Shown here piece by piece: positions 6,449-13,715 of a DNA stretch of 64,000 bases (positions are counted from its first letter, which is position 1; the number at the start of each line of letters is the position of its first letter). The notes beneath the pieces are model-generated. The model saw only the letters and a program-made list of their open reading frames with translations, did not search any database and had not been told where the DNA came from. The stretch comes from Pseudoxanthomonas sp. (GTDB taxonomy: Bacteria > Pseudomonadota > Gammaproteobacteria > Xanthomonadales > Xanthomonadaceae): assembly GCF_002863005.1 (NCBI RefSeq), contig NZ_PKDG01000013.1, positions 1 through 64,000 on the forward strand, in the 5' to 3' direction. The position numbers and the translations under genes are program-made.

Positions 6449-6793
6449 TGCAGCGCCATGTAACGTTGCAACCAGCTCGCCAGCAGATTGCCTTGTGAGT
6501 GGGCGGGTGAGCAAGGGGTTGGCTAGCTCCCAGATTGCCTCAGCGACCGGCGAGAGCTGGGGAAAGCCGATGTCCTCACGGCACTCAATAGCATTGGCCC
6601 AGGCCTCTACGTCAGCATCTGAAATATCACCCGCTAGGAACCGACCGAGAATGGCCGAGATGTGCCCCGACTCCAAGGTGACCAAGTCCTCCTCCGAGTC
6701 CCAGGAAAAGGCCGATAGATCATGGGTCACGTCGGCGAGAGGGCGGCTGAAGTGAAGAAGGTCTTCTAGGTGTGATGTGCGCGTCACTGTCAC
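6443..6793 (-). CDS. Cassette 5: hypothetical acidic helical protein
   Basis: A 116-residue, strongly acidic protein (GTG start; another GTG two codons on) contains ILGRFLAGDISDADVEAWAN followed by AIECREDIGF. This helix-turn-helix-like pattern is seen in unnamed small proteins of Proteobacteria. There is no signal peptide. The stop is the TAA of the attC R'' core. Confidence 0.6.
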   Translation of the reverse strand: MTVTRTSHLEDLLHFSRPLADVTHDLSAFSWDSEEDLVTLESGHISAILGRFLAGDISDADVEAWANAIECREDIGFPQLSPVAEAIWELANPLLTRPLTRQSAGELVATLHGAAA

Positions 6794-6797
6794 TGCA

Positions 6798-6857
6798 GCC
6801 TAACACCAGAATTAAGCCGACCCGCGAAGCGGGTTCGGCTTGAATGAATCGTTAGGT
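6798..6857 (-). repeat. attC 4
   Basis: A 60-bp site with minus-strand cores ACCTAAC and GTTAGGC. GATTCATTC replaces AATTCATTC next to the R'' core. Confidence 0.93.
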
Positions 6858-7231
6858 GGGGAGCCGGTGAGGTCTTGCAACTGAGCTGGCTTAAGCGGCA
6901 TGCCCTCGGGTTGCTCGTCCACAGCTTTAATCCAGAGCTGTCCGTCTGAGCGAGCCTCAACCTCAACCGGGCGTGAGGCCGAACAAAGAACGAGCATCGC
7001 TGTAGAAACCAAGAAGCGGTGGTTGACGGCGCCAAAATCGAGTGAAGACAGCGAAGTGACCGGGACAGCCGCACTATCGCTCGGCTCTAGTACAAGATCA
7101 CGACCCTCCATAGGGACAGATACGTCCACCCCGGAGGAATTGAACAAGGTGACGGCACAAGCCGGATCGCCCGTGGTGGTGAGCAGGAATGCAACTAAGC
7201 CTAGAGCTACCGCCACTTTTGGCCTCCCCAC
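6812..7231 (-). CDS. Cassette 4: exported hypothetical protein
   Basis: A 139-residue product begins (GTG) MGRPKVAVALGLVAFLLTTT, with signal-peptide character and likely cleavage after ACA near residue 26. The mature part is beta-rich (VTLFNSSGVDVSVPMEGRDL). The C-terminus reads through the attC and ends NDSFKPNPLRGSA. Asp replaces the usual second Asn because this attC has GATTC where others have AATTC. No family is recognised. Confidence 0.6.
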   Translation of the reverse strand: MGRPKVAVALGLVAFLLTTTGDPACAVTLFNSSGVDVSVPMEGRDLVLEPSDSAAVPVTSLSSLDFGAVNHRFLVSTAMLVLCSASRPVEVEARSDGQLWIKAVDEQPEGMPLKPAQLQDLTGSPPNDSFKPNPLRGSA

Positions 7232-7289
7232 CTAACACCGGAATTAAGCCGACCCGCGAAGCGGGTTCGGCTTGAATGAATTGTTAGGC
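7230..7289 (-). repeat. attC 3
   Basis: A 60-bp site with minus-strand cores GCCTAAC and GTTAGGT; the arms are consensus. Confidence 0.93.
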
Positions 7290-7538
7290 CCCGATCCGTT
7301 TGCTGGATTTGCGAGCCTTGTTGTGTGAGCGAATTGCTTCAGCGCAATCAGCCTCTGTCGGAAGAGTGCGATCAGTTTCGATTGCATGCCAGCCCCCACA
7401 GTCTGGATCAGGGCAGCCGCAAGTAATAAAGCGAACCGGGTGCTTGGATAGCCCATCCCGCTTTTGGATGGCATTGGTGCGCTCCTGGCTCTTGATCACG
7501 TCAACGATCGCGCCACGTTTCAAGAATTTTCCGACCAT
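7284..7538 (-). CDS. Cassette 3: small basic protein with CxC-x4-C cluster
   Basis: An 84-residue basic protein has the central motif FITCGCPDPDCGGWH (C-x-C-x4-C plus His), which could bind one metal ion. It has Lys/Arg-rich ends (VGKFLKRGAIVDVIK; SHNKARKSSKRIG). A nucleic-acid-binding role is conceivable but not shown. The stop is the TAA of its attC core. Confidence 0.65.
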   Translation of the reverse strand: MVGKFLKRGAIVDVIKSQERTNAIQKRDGLSKHPVRFITCGCPDPDCGGWHAIETDRTLPTEADCAEAIRSHNKARKSSKRIGA

Positions 7539-7557
7539 CTTAGATGTCTCTTTCGGG

Positions 7558-7617
7558 GCCTAACACCAGAATTAAGCCGACCCGCGAAGCGGGTTCGGCT
7601 TGAATGAATTGTTAGGC
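7558..7617 (-). repeat. attC 2
   Basis: A 60-bp site with minus-strand cores GCCTAAC and GTTAGGC; the arms are consensus. Confidence 0.93.
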
Positions 7618-7623
7618 CATCGC

Positions 7624-7968
7624 CTAGTGAGGGCGCAGCCGCGAATCAACCGAGGCGTCCAAGTCAGGCGTGACCACTGCGCTGACAGCATAGCTGTCGC
7701 CACCCTCAAAGTATCCATAGGGCGGCAAGACGACGCTCTTGCCCGAGGCCACAAAGGAAAGGGCAAGGCCGGACTTCCCGCGTGGCCGAATTTTTGCTGT
7801 AGCAGTGGCGCCTGGCTCGAGATTGCCCAAGGACTGTGTGAAGCCTGATCCAGATACAACGACAGACTGGAGCAAAACCCCAGAACGATTCTCCACGGAC
7901 AGTGGGGTGGAATCGCTGCAGCCAGTAATCCCAAGGAGTGCAATTCCGAGTAGCAGCAGATGCCTCAT
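7624..7968 (-). CDS. Cassette 2: lipoprotein
   Basis: A 114-residue product starts MRHLLLLGIALLGITGC, a lipoprotein signal with an ITGC lipobox (Cys17), and continues as a beta-rich domain (LSVENRSGVLLQSVVVSGSG). The opening of the mature part weakly recalls that of cassette 4, but I would not call them homologous. The stop falls just before the attC. Confidence 0.7.
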   Translation of the reverse strand: MRHLLLLGIALLGITGCSDSTPLSVENRSGVLLQSVVVSGSGFTQSLGNLEPGATATAKIRPRGKSGLALSFVASGKSVVLPPYGYFEGGDSYAVSAVVTPDLDASVDSRLRPH

Positions 7969-7973
7969 AGATG

Positions 7974-8033
7974 GCCTAACACCAGAATTAAGCCGACCCG
8001 CGAAGCGGGTTCGGCTTGAATGAATTGTTAGGT
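7974..8033 (-). repeat. attC 1
   Basis: A 60-bp site with minus-strand cores ACCTAAC and GTTAGGC. Its R'' core matches the GTTAGGT core at 8435-8441 that bounds the first cassette on its other side. Confidence 0.93.
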
Positions 8034-8431
8034 GCCATGGCCGAGATCACTGAGCGGAGATCCTCCACAGCACGTTGTCGAATCTTGGGAGACTTTATAT
8101 GGCCTGGCAAGCGGCTAAGCCAATGACTGTTGGGCCCATGCCCGCCACCACGAACAGCGGATAGGCGGCGCGACGTAGGAAGGGGCTTGCGCCGAAGGAC
8201 ATCTACACACTCGGCAAGCTGTGCGGCGGAAGAGAAGCGAAAAGTGAAGCCCTGTGACTCGATGCAAAGTACAGGATAGCCGCTGCGGCCCTCGGCCCTA
8301 GGTGCCGGTGGGCTGTATGACTCGGACGCGCGCCATGCGGCACCGTCTAGTTCCAGGTGAACCCAGTAGGCCATCGGCTCGTCGCGCCAGTCCTGGGTGT
8401 GCTCAATCCAGTTGCGGGCAACCTTTCCCAT
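7988..8431 (-). CDS. Cassette 1: hypothetical protein, first in the array
   Basis: A 147-residue protein begins MGKVARNWIEHTQDWRDEPM; an internal Met at 8374 (MAYWVHLELDG) is an alternative start that gives a more protein-like N-terminus. It contains IESQGFTFRFSSAAQL and a basic C-terminal half. No family is recognised. The frame ends with the attC-coded tail NNSFKPNPLRGSA. As the cassette nearest the putative Pc promoter it should be the best expressed. Confidence 0.6.
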   Translation of the reverse strand: MGKVARNWIEHTQDWRDEPMAYWVHLELDGAAWRASESYSPPAPRAEGRSGYPVLCIESQGFTFRFSSAAQLAECVDVLRRKPLPTSRRLSAVRGGGHGPNSHWLSRLPGHIKSPKIRQRAVEDLRSVISAMAPNNSFKPNPLRGSA

Positions 8432-8434
8432 GGC

Positions 8435-8465
8435 ACCTAACACCTAGTAGACCCCATTCCGGGGT
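8435..8465 (-). other. Putative attI core and flank
   Basis: GTTAGGT at 8441-8435 (minus strand) is the last core site of the array, with no attC arms on its high-coordinate side, as expected for attI. A short inverted repeat (ACCCC at 8451-8455 with GGGGT at 8461-8465) lies directly beside it. The rest of 8442-8742 holds no credible gene and no recognisable integrase remnant on either strand. Confidence 0.55.
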
Positions 8466-8475
8466 AATAGCGCCG

Positions 8476-8504
8476 AGTATTCAGCCAAGCGGAATGGTCG
8501 TCAA
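8476..8504 (-). promoter_or_regulatory. Candidate cassette promoter Pc
   Basis: On the minus strand TTGACG (8504-8499) is followed after exactly 17 nt by AATACT (8481-8476). This matches sigma70 at 5 of 6 and 4 of 6 positions. It would start transcription near 8469, run through the attI core and read all cassettes. This is where Pc sits when it lies in attI rather than in intI. Confidence 0.55.
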
Positions 8505-8742
8505 CGAGGGCTGGGGTTTGCCGGACAAGCGCTTCGCCGCCTTTGCAGCGAGAACCGCATCCCTGAGGCACCCGTGTTATCAGGCAGAAGCGAGGAGGTT
8601 CGGGATTATCAGGGCCTCCATCTGGTGATAGCAGGCTGGATGAATGCATGAGGCGACCGGCGGGGGACGGTGTAGATCGCGTGCTGACTGTCATCCGTGC
8701 GTTCCACGTGTCGATTCATGGTCACCATTCGCATGAGTCGAT

Positions 8743-11700
8743 TCAGTTATCGGGCGAGGGCGGTGCATCCGGTACGTGGTGGGCGGCGAGGAAGGCGCGC
8801 AGGGAGGCGGGCTTCACGGGTTTGGTCAGCAGGCGGTAGCCGCGTTCGCGGGCTTCGCGCTTGAGTTCGTCGCGGCCGTCGGCGGTGAGCAGGGCGCCGG
8901 CGATGGGGCCGGGGCTGGCGGCGCGCAGGGCGTCGAGGGTGGCCAGGCCGTCGAGGCGGTCGTGCAGGTGGTAGTCCACCAGCATCACGGTCGGGCCTTC
9001 GGCGATCTTCTGCAAGGCTTCGTCGACGGTCGTTGCGGTGATGACCTCTGCCTGCCAGCGGCCGAGCAGGGCCTGCATGCCGTCGATGATCTCGCGGTCG
9101 TTGTCGACGCAGAGCACGCGCAGTCCGGCGAGCGAATCGCTGCCCAAGGCAGCGCGTCGTGTGCTGCGACGTTCGACGACGTGCGCGCCGCGGGGGACGA
9201 TGATCGAGAACATGCTGCCGCGATCCACGGTGCTGCGCGCGTCCAGTTCGTGCTGCAGCAGGCGTGAGATGCGCTGGCAGATCGACAGGCCCAGTCCCAG
9301 TCCGCGCTCACCCCAGTCGAAGGGTTGCTGGTAGCGGTGGAACTCGTCGTAGATCTGCCGCATGTGGTTCTCGGGGATGCCGGGTCCCGTGTCCCACACC
9401 TGCAACGCGATGCGGTCGCCACGAGCGCGCATGCCGATAACGATGCGGCCAGCACGGGTATAGCGCAGGGCGTTGGCGAGGAAATTCTGCAGCACGCGGC
9501 GCAACAGGCGTCGGTCGCTGCGCACGGGAATCGCGCGCGCGTGGACGCGGAGCGCCAGTCCGCGCCCGGCGGCGACCGGGGCGTACTGCGCCGCGAGTTC
9601 ACGCAGCAGTTCGCCGGCGTCGAAATCGGTGATCTGCGTGTGCAGGCCGCCGGCATCGAGGCGGGAGACATCCAGCAGGCCATCCAGCAGTTCCTCGGCG
9701 GCGCGCAGCGATGCATCCACGCGCTCGGCCAGGTGCTGCCGCTCCTGTGCCTGCGCGTCGCTGCCCTGTTCGCTGTCGCGCAGGGCGCTGACGAACAGGC
9801 GCGCGGCGTTCAGCGGTTGCAGCACGTCGTGGCTGATCGCGGCCAGGAAGCGCGTGCGGGATTGCTGAGCATGTTCGGCCGCCTCGCTACGCTCGGCGAC
9901 ACGCTGCTCGAGGGTTTCGTTGGTCTCCAGCAGCAGCGCTTCGGCATGCTTGAAGTCGGTGATGTCGTTGTAGCTGGTCACGTAGCCGCCACCCGGCAGC
10001 GGCTGGCCGCGCATCTCGATGACCTGGCCATCGGCGCGCACGCGCTCGAAGATGTGCGGGGAACCGGCGCGCATGTAGCGGATGCGCTTGTTGATCTGCG
10101 CGTCGATATCGCCATCGCCCAGCTCGCCGCGCTCGGCGTTGTAGCGGATCAGGTCGGCGACGGGACGGCCAACGTAGAGCATGCCATCGGGGTAGCCAAA
10201 CATCTGCTGGTAGCGGCGGTTCCAGGCCACCAGCCGCATGTCGGGGTCGACGACGCTCACGCCTGCGCTGATGTTCTCCAGCGTGGTCGACAGGATTTCA
10301 CGGTTGAAGCGCAGTTCCTGTCCGGCCTGGTCGAGGACCGCCACCACTTCGCCCAGTTCCATGCCCGATCCGCGCAGCACGCTGGTCAGCACGATGCGCG
10401 CCGACGCCGCGCCGATGGCGGCCGCGAGCAGGCGTTCGGTGAACTGCACCCAGGCACGGTCCGCGGGGGCGTTGGGTTGCAGGTCGCGATCGAGCAGGTG
10501 CGCCTGTTCCGCGAACGCACGGCGCGCATGGCGTTCGCCGACGACGCGCTCGGCCAGTGTGCGCAGGTCGCCGATGCGCACGCTGCCCGGCCACTCGCCG
10601 GCCACCAGGGCGGGGCGTTGCGCGTAGGGGTCGAGGAAGGGCGCGGCGCGCAGGCGCTCGTCCACCCCGGGGCGCGAGCGCGCGGAGACGATCATCATCG
10701 CGCCGGTGTTGACCAGCAGCGACCAGAACGTCCCGTGCGTCAGCGTGTCCCAGCCGCTCAGGCCGAACAGTTGTTGCGGGCGCAGCCAGCGGATGCCGAA
10801 CGGACCGTCGTGCAGCCAGAGCACATCGAACCAACCGGCTTGCGTCATCGTCGGCAGCAGCAGGGTGTAGATCCACGTGGCGAAGCCGAGCACCATGCCG
10901 ACTTCCACGCCGCGGCGGCTGGCACCGCGCCAGTACAGCCCGCCGATCAGGCCCGGCGCGAACTGCGCGACGGCGGCGAAGGCCATCAGGCCATACGACG
11001 CCAGCGTGCTGTCGTTGCTGCTGCTGCGGTAGTACGAATACGCCGTCAGCGCGAGCAGCAGGATCGTCACGCGGCGGATCCACAGCACGCGCGAGGCGAC
11101 GTCGGCTTCGGCATGGTGGTCCGCCCAGCCGCGCCGCAGCAGCACGGGCATGATCAGGTCGTTGCTGACCATCGTCGCGAGCGCGATGCTCGCCACGATC
11201 ACCATGCCCGTGGCCGCCGAGAAGCCGCCCACGTACGCGATGATCGCCAGCGCGGTGCGGCCTTCCGCCAGCGGCAGCGCCAGCACGTAGCTGTCGTCGG
11301 CCACGCTGGTGCCGCCGAAAAGCGAGGCTCCGGCGGCCGCCACCGGAATGACCATCAGCGAGAACAGCACCAGGTAGGCACCGAACAGCCAGCGGGCCTT
11401 GCGGATGTCGCCCACGTCGCTGCATTCCACCACCGCCACGTGGAACTGGCGCGGCAGGCAGACGATGGCGAGGAAGCCGAGCAGCGTCTGCGCGATGAAG
11501 CCCACCGGCGGCGCATTCTCGAACAGCGTGCGTGCCGAATTGGTGACACGGAAGGCGTTGTCGTCCAGCCACAGATAGGCGAACACGCCGACGGAGATCA
11601 TCGCCACCAGCTTGACCACCGATTCCAGCGAGATCGCCAGCATCATGCCGTGGTGATGTTCGGTGGCATCGACCTGGCGCGTGCCGAACAGGGCGGCGAA

Positions 11701-12213
11701 CAGCGCCATCAACAGTGCGACGTACAGCGCGGGGTCGGTGAAGAAGCCATGCGCACTGTCGCCGCCTTCGCCGCTCAGCACGCTCAGGCTCATCGCGACG
11801 GCCTTGTACTGCAGCGCGAGGTAAGGCACCACGCCGATCAGCGCGATCACCGTGACCAGCGCGGCCAGCCGGCGCGAGCGGCCGTAGCGGGAGGAAATGA
11901 AGTCCGCGATGGAGACGGTGTTCTCGCTGCGCGCGATCAGCGCCAGCCGCTCGATGATGCGCCAGCCGAACAGCAGCAGCAGGATCGGGCCCAGGTAGAT
12001 CGGCAGGTAGCCCAGACCATTGCGCACCGCGCTGCCGACCGCGCCGTAGAAGGTCCATGACGAGCAGTAGACCGCCAGCGCCAGGCTGTAGACCACCGGG
12101 CGCAGCCACGGGCGGTCCGGGTACATCGGGCGGCGGTCGCCCCACCACGCCACGCCGAACAGCAGCGCGGCATAGCCGATCGACACCAACAGCAGGATCC
12201 AGCTGGAAACCAA
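8743..12213 (-). CDS. CrbS/MxtR-type hybrid sensor kinase with SLC5 symporter domain
   Basis: This 1156-residue protein has an N-terminal sodium:solute symporter (SLC5) domain of about 500 residues with many membrane segments. A linker, a PAS domain around residues 640-750, and a HisKA domain with His795 (AAISHDVLQPLN) come next. A HATPase domain (WDTGPGIPE, GLGLGLSI) follows, and then a C-terminal receiver domain with phospho-acceptor Asp1080 (VMLVDYHL). CrbS/MxtR kinases of this build work with a LuxR-type regulator to control acetate use; no such regulator gene is adjacent. The start is a TTG behind GGGAGAGG. It is the last gene of a minus-strand group with the next two genes (gaps of 63 and 41 bp) and its 3' end faces the cassette array. 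Confidence 0.9.
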   Translation of the reverse strand: MVSSWILLLVSIGYAALLFGVAWWGDRRPMYPDRPWLRPVVYSLALAVYCSSWTFYGAVGSAVRNGLGYLPIYLGPILLLLFGWRIIERLALIARSENTVSIADFISSRYGRSRRLAALVTVIALIGVVPYLALQYKAVAMSLSVLSGEGGDSAHGFFTDPALYVALLMALFAALFGTRQVDATEHHHGMMLAISLESVVKLVAMISVGVFAYLWLDDNAFRVTNSARTLFENAPPVGFIAQTLLGFLAIVCLPRQFHVAVVECSDVGDIRKARWLFGAYLVLFSLMVIPVAAAGASLFGGTSVADDSYVLALPLAEGRTALAIIAYVGGFSAATGMVIVASIALATMVSNDLIMPVLLRRGWADHHAEADVASRVLWIRRVTILLLALTAYSYYRSSSNDSTLASYGLMAFAAVAQFAPGLIGGLYWRGASRRGVEVGMVLGFATWIYTLLLPTMTQAGWFDVLWLHDGPFGIRWLRPQQLFGLSGWDTLTHGTFWSLLVNTGAMMIVSARSRPGVDERLRAAPFLDPYAQRPALVAGEWPGSVRIGDLRTLAERVVGERHARRAFAEQAHLLDRDLQPNAPADRAWVQFTERLLAAAIGAASARIVLTSVLRGSGMELGEVVAVLDQAGQELRFNREILSTTLENISAGVSVVDPDMRLVAWNRRYQQMFGYPDGMLYVGRPVADLIRYNAERGELGDGDIDAQINKRIRYMRAGSPHIFERVRADGQVIEMRGQPLPGGGYVTSYNDITDFKHAEALLLETNETLEQRVAERSEAAEHAQQSRTRFLAAISHDVLQPLNAARLFVSALRDSEQGSDAQAQERQHLAERVDASLRAAEELLDGLLDVSRLDAGGLHTQITDFDAGELLRELAAQYAPVAAGRGLALRVHARAIPVRSDRRLLRRVLQNFLANALRYTRAGRIVIGMRARGDRIALQVWDTGPGIPENHMRQIYDEFHRYQQPFDWGERGLGLGLSICQRISRLLQHELDARSTVDRGSMFSIIVPRGAHVVERRSTRRAALGSDSLAGLRVLCVDNDREIIDGMQALLGRWQAEVITATTVDEALQKIAEGPTVMLVDYHLHDRLDGLATLDALRAASPGPIAGALLTADGRDELKREARERGYRLLTKPVKPASLRAFLAAHHVPDAPPSPDN

Positions 12214-12276
12214 CGCCCTCTCCCGGCGCTCAACCCGCCGCCGAGTGTACCGGCTGCCGGGTGGCGCGGCGGCGGA

Positions 12277-13674
12277 TCAGGATGCTGTCGGCGACAGCAG
12301 TTCGCGCACGGCGGTCTCGGCCTGCCCGCGCAGTTCGGGGATGGCGATGCTTTCCCAGACGCAGCCGATACGCAGGCTGCCGAGTATGAAGATGCGCGGC
12401 TGCACGTGGCCGTCGGCGTCCACCATGCGGCCGTCGCGCGCCGCTTTCAGCCCGATGCCGTGCGGCCCCGGCTGCGCATGGCCCTTGCCGAGCAGGTCGT
12501 GCAGCAGGGGATTGCGCATGGTCTGGGCGCGCATCTCCACGCCGGTGGCGTTGACGACGTAGTCGACATCGAATTCGTCGGTGCGGCCGTCGCGGGTGTG
12601 CGTGGTCACGCGCAGCCGGCGGCCTTCGTTCATCACCGTGTCCAACCGTCCGCGGTGGAGACGCAGCTGGCCGCGGTCGAGCAGCGCCTGCAGCATGGCG
12701 TGCACCTCCGGCGCGATGCGATGGCGGTGCACGTCCCACTGGCGCACCACGTGGCGCAGGAAACGCCGCTGGTCGTCCGTGGACATCGATTGCCACAGCG
12801 CCTGGCCATGGGGGCGGATGCGCTCCATCACGGCCTGCCAGGGCAGGCCATCGGCGACAGCCTGTCGCGCGGCCTGGCGCAGGAAGCGCAGGCGGCCACG
12901 CAGGTCGAGGGCCTGCAGCGGGGCGGGGTCGAACGTCGCCGCCCCGCCATGGCAGTGCGGCAGCGGCAGCAGCGCATGCCGGGACAGCACGTGGACCGGT
13001 CCCGCGTGGCCGTTGTCGGCCAGGCTCAGCACGGTGTCCACCATGCTCAGGCCGGAACCGATGATGCAGACCTCGGCATCGGTCGGAAGGGCCTTCACCG
13101 CGTCGAAGTCCCACGCCGCCAGCGAGCGACCTTCCGGCAGCTGCGGTGCACCGCGCGCCGGCAGCGGCTTGGGCGTGTTGCCGACCGCCATCACCACGCC
13201 GCGGGCCAGCAGGGCGCCATGTGCCGCCAGATGCAGCGTCGCGCCGTCGGCGCGTGCGTCGAGCTCGGACACGATGTCCCGCACGATCTGCAGCGACGCC
13301 GGACTGGCGGCGATCATCTCGTGCAGGCGCGTGCGCAGGTAGTCGCCGTAGCGGCGCCGTTCGATGAACGCGTGCGCCAGGTCATGGCGACCGGGGCCGC
13401 CGGCAGGCGTGGTGGCGACGACATGGTCGAGGAAATCCTCGGGGCGGTCGTCGAAGGCACTCATGCGCGCCGCAGGTACGTTGAGGACATGCTCGCCATG
13501 CGTCGTCGCATAGGCCACGCCCTGCGCCAGCACGTCGCGCGGTTCGATCATCACGATGCGCAGCGGCGTGGTCGCCTGCCGTAGCGCCTGCATCGCCGCC
13601 AGCACGCCACCCGCGCCACCGCCGATGATGGCCAGGTCGCAGGGCGGCAGGGGAAGGTTCGTCTCGGATGCCAT
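12277..13674 (-). CDS. FAD/NAD(P)-binding oxidoreductase-like protein
   Basis: A 465-residue protein has a dinucleotide-binding motif at its N-terminus (DLAIIGGGAGGVLAAMQAL, residues ~12-30) and a second one mid-protein (CIIGSGLSMVDTVLSL). That is the FAD/NAD(P)-binding domain 9 (HpnW/amino-acid N-hydroxylase-like) organisation. The substrate is unknown. A TACAAT hexamer lies at 13686-13681 on the minus strand, six bases before the ATG, with no Shine-Dalgarno, suggesting its own leaderless mRNA despite the upstream cardiolipin synthase gene 41 bp away. Confidence 0.8.
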   Translation of the reverse strand: MASETNLPLPPCDLAIIGGGAGGVLAAMQALRQATTPLRIVMIEPRDVLAQGVAYATTHGEHVLNVPAARMSAFDDRPEDFLDHVVATTPAGGPGRHDLAHAFIERRRYGDYLRTRLHEMIAASPASLQIVRDIVSELDARADGATLHLAAHGALLARGVVMAVGNTPKPLPARGAPQLPEGRSLAAWDFDAVKALPTDAEVCIIGSGLSMVDTVLSLADNGHAGPVHVLSRHALLPLPHCHGGAATFDPAPLQALDLRGRLRFLRQAARQAVADGLPWQAVMERIRPHGQALWQSMSTDDQRRFLRHVVRQWDVHRHRIAPEVHAMLQALLDRGQLRLHRGRLDTVMNEGRRLRVTTHTRDGRTDEFDVDYVVNATGVEMRAQTMRNPLLHDLLGKGHAQPGPHGIGLKAARDGRMVDADGHVQPRIFILGSLRIGCVWESIAIPELRGQAETAVRELLSPTAS

Positions 13675-13715
13675 GCCGTCATTGTAGGCGAACGGTCGAT
13701 GACGTCCGCGCGCCG

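Larger units (their letters stand above)
1..8441 (-). mobile_element. Chromosomal integron gene-cassette array (20 cassettes, no integrase in view)
   Basis: Twenty near-identical attC sites are spaced 230 to 660 bp apart, and almost every interval holds one small gene read on the minus strand. Read on that strand, each site runs from an RYYYAAC-type core, through L-box sequence with a CCGCTTCGCGG hairpin tip, to a GTTRRRY core. This is the layout of the well-known 60-bp aadA-type attC. Cassettes are numbered 1-20 here from the attI-proximal end (high coordinates). In 17 of 20 the first core of a cassette and the R'' core of its own attC are complementary, as expected of units that can circularise. 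GC is clearly lower than in the genes to the right. The array continues, or is interrupted, beyond position 1. Confidence 0.95.

Noticed and set aside
7284-7968. Cassettes 2 and 4 as duplicated genes
   Set aside because: Similarity is limited to a few residues at the start of the mature proteins and could be chance.
1-8441. Evenly spaced repeats as a CRISPR array
   Set aside because: The repeats are about 60 bp with attC cores, the intervals are 230-660 bp and hold genes, and no cas genes are present.
8302-8628. Plus-strand frame across the array end as an integrase remnant
   Set aside because: Its translation has no tyrosine-recombinase motifs (no R-H-x-x-R box, no HLLExGxD-like segment).
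9325-12060. A 911-codon plus-strand frame
   Set aside because: It is antisense to the sensor kinase gene; its His/Gln/Arg/Ala-rich translation is the usual artefact of high-GC DNA.
12230-13114. Minus-strand frame inside the FAD protein gene
   Set aside because: It is in another frame of the same strand, with Arg/Pro-rich sequence and no motifs.
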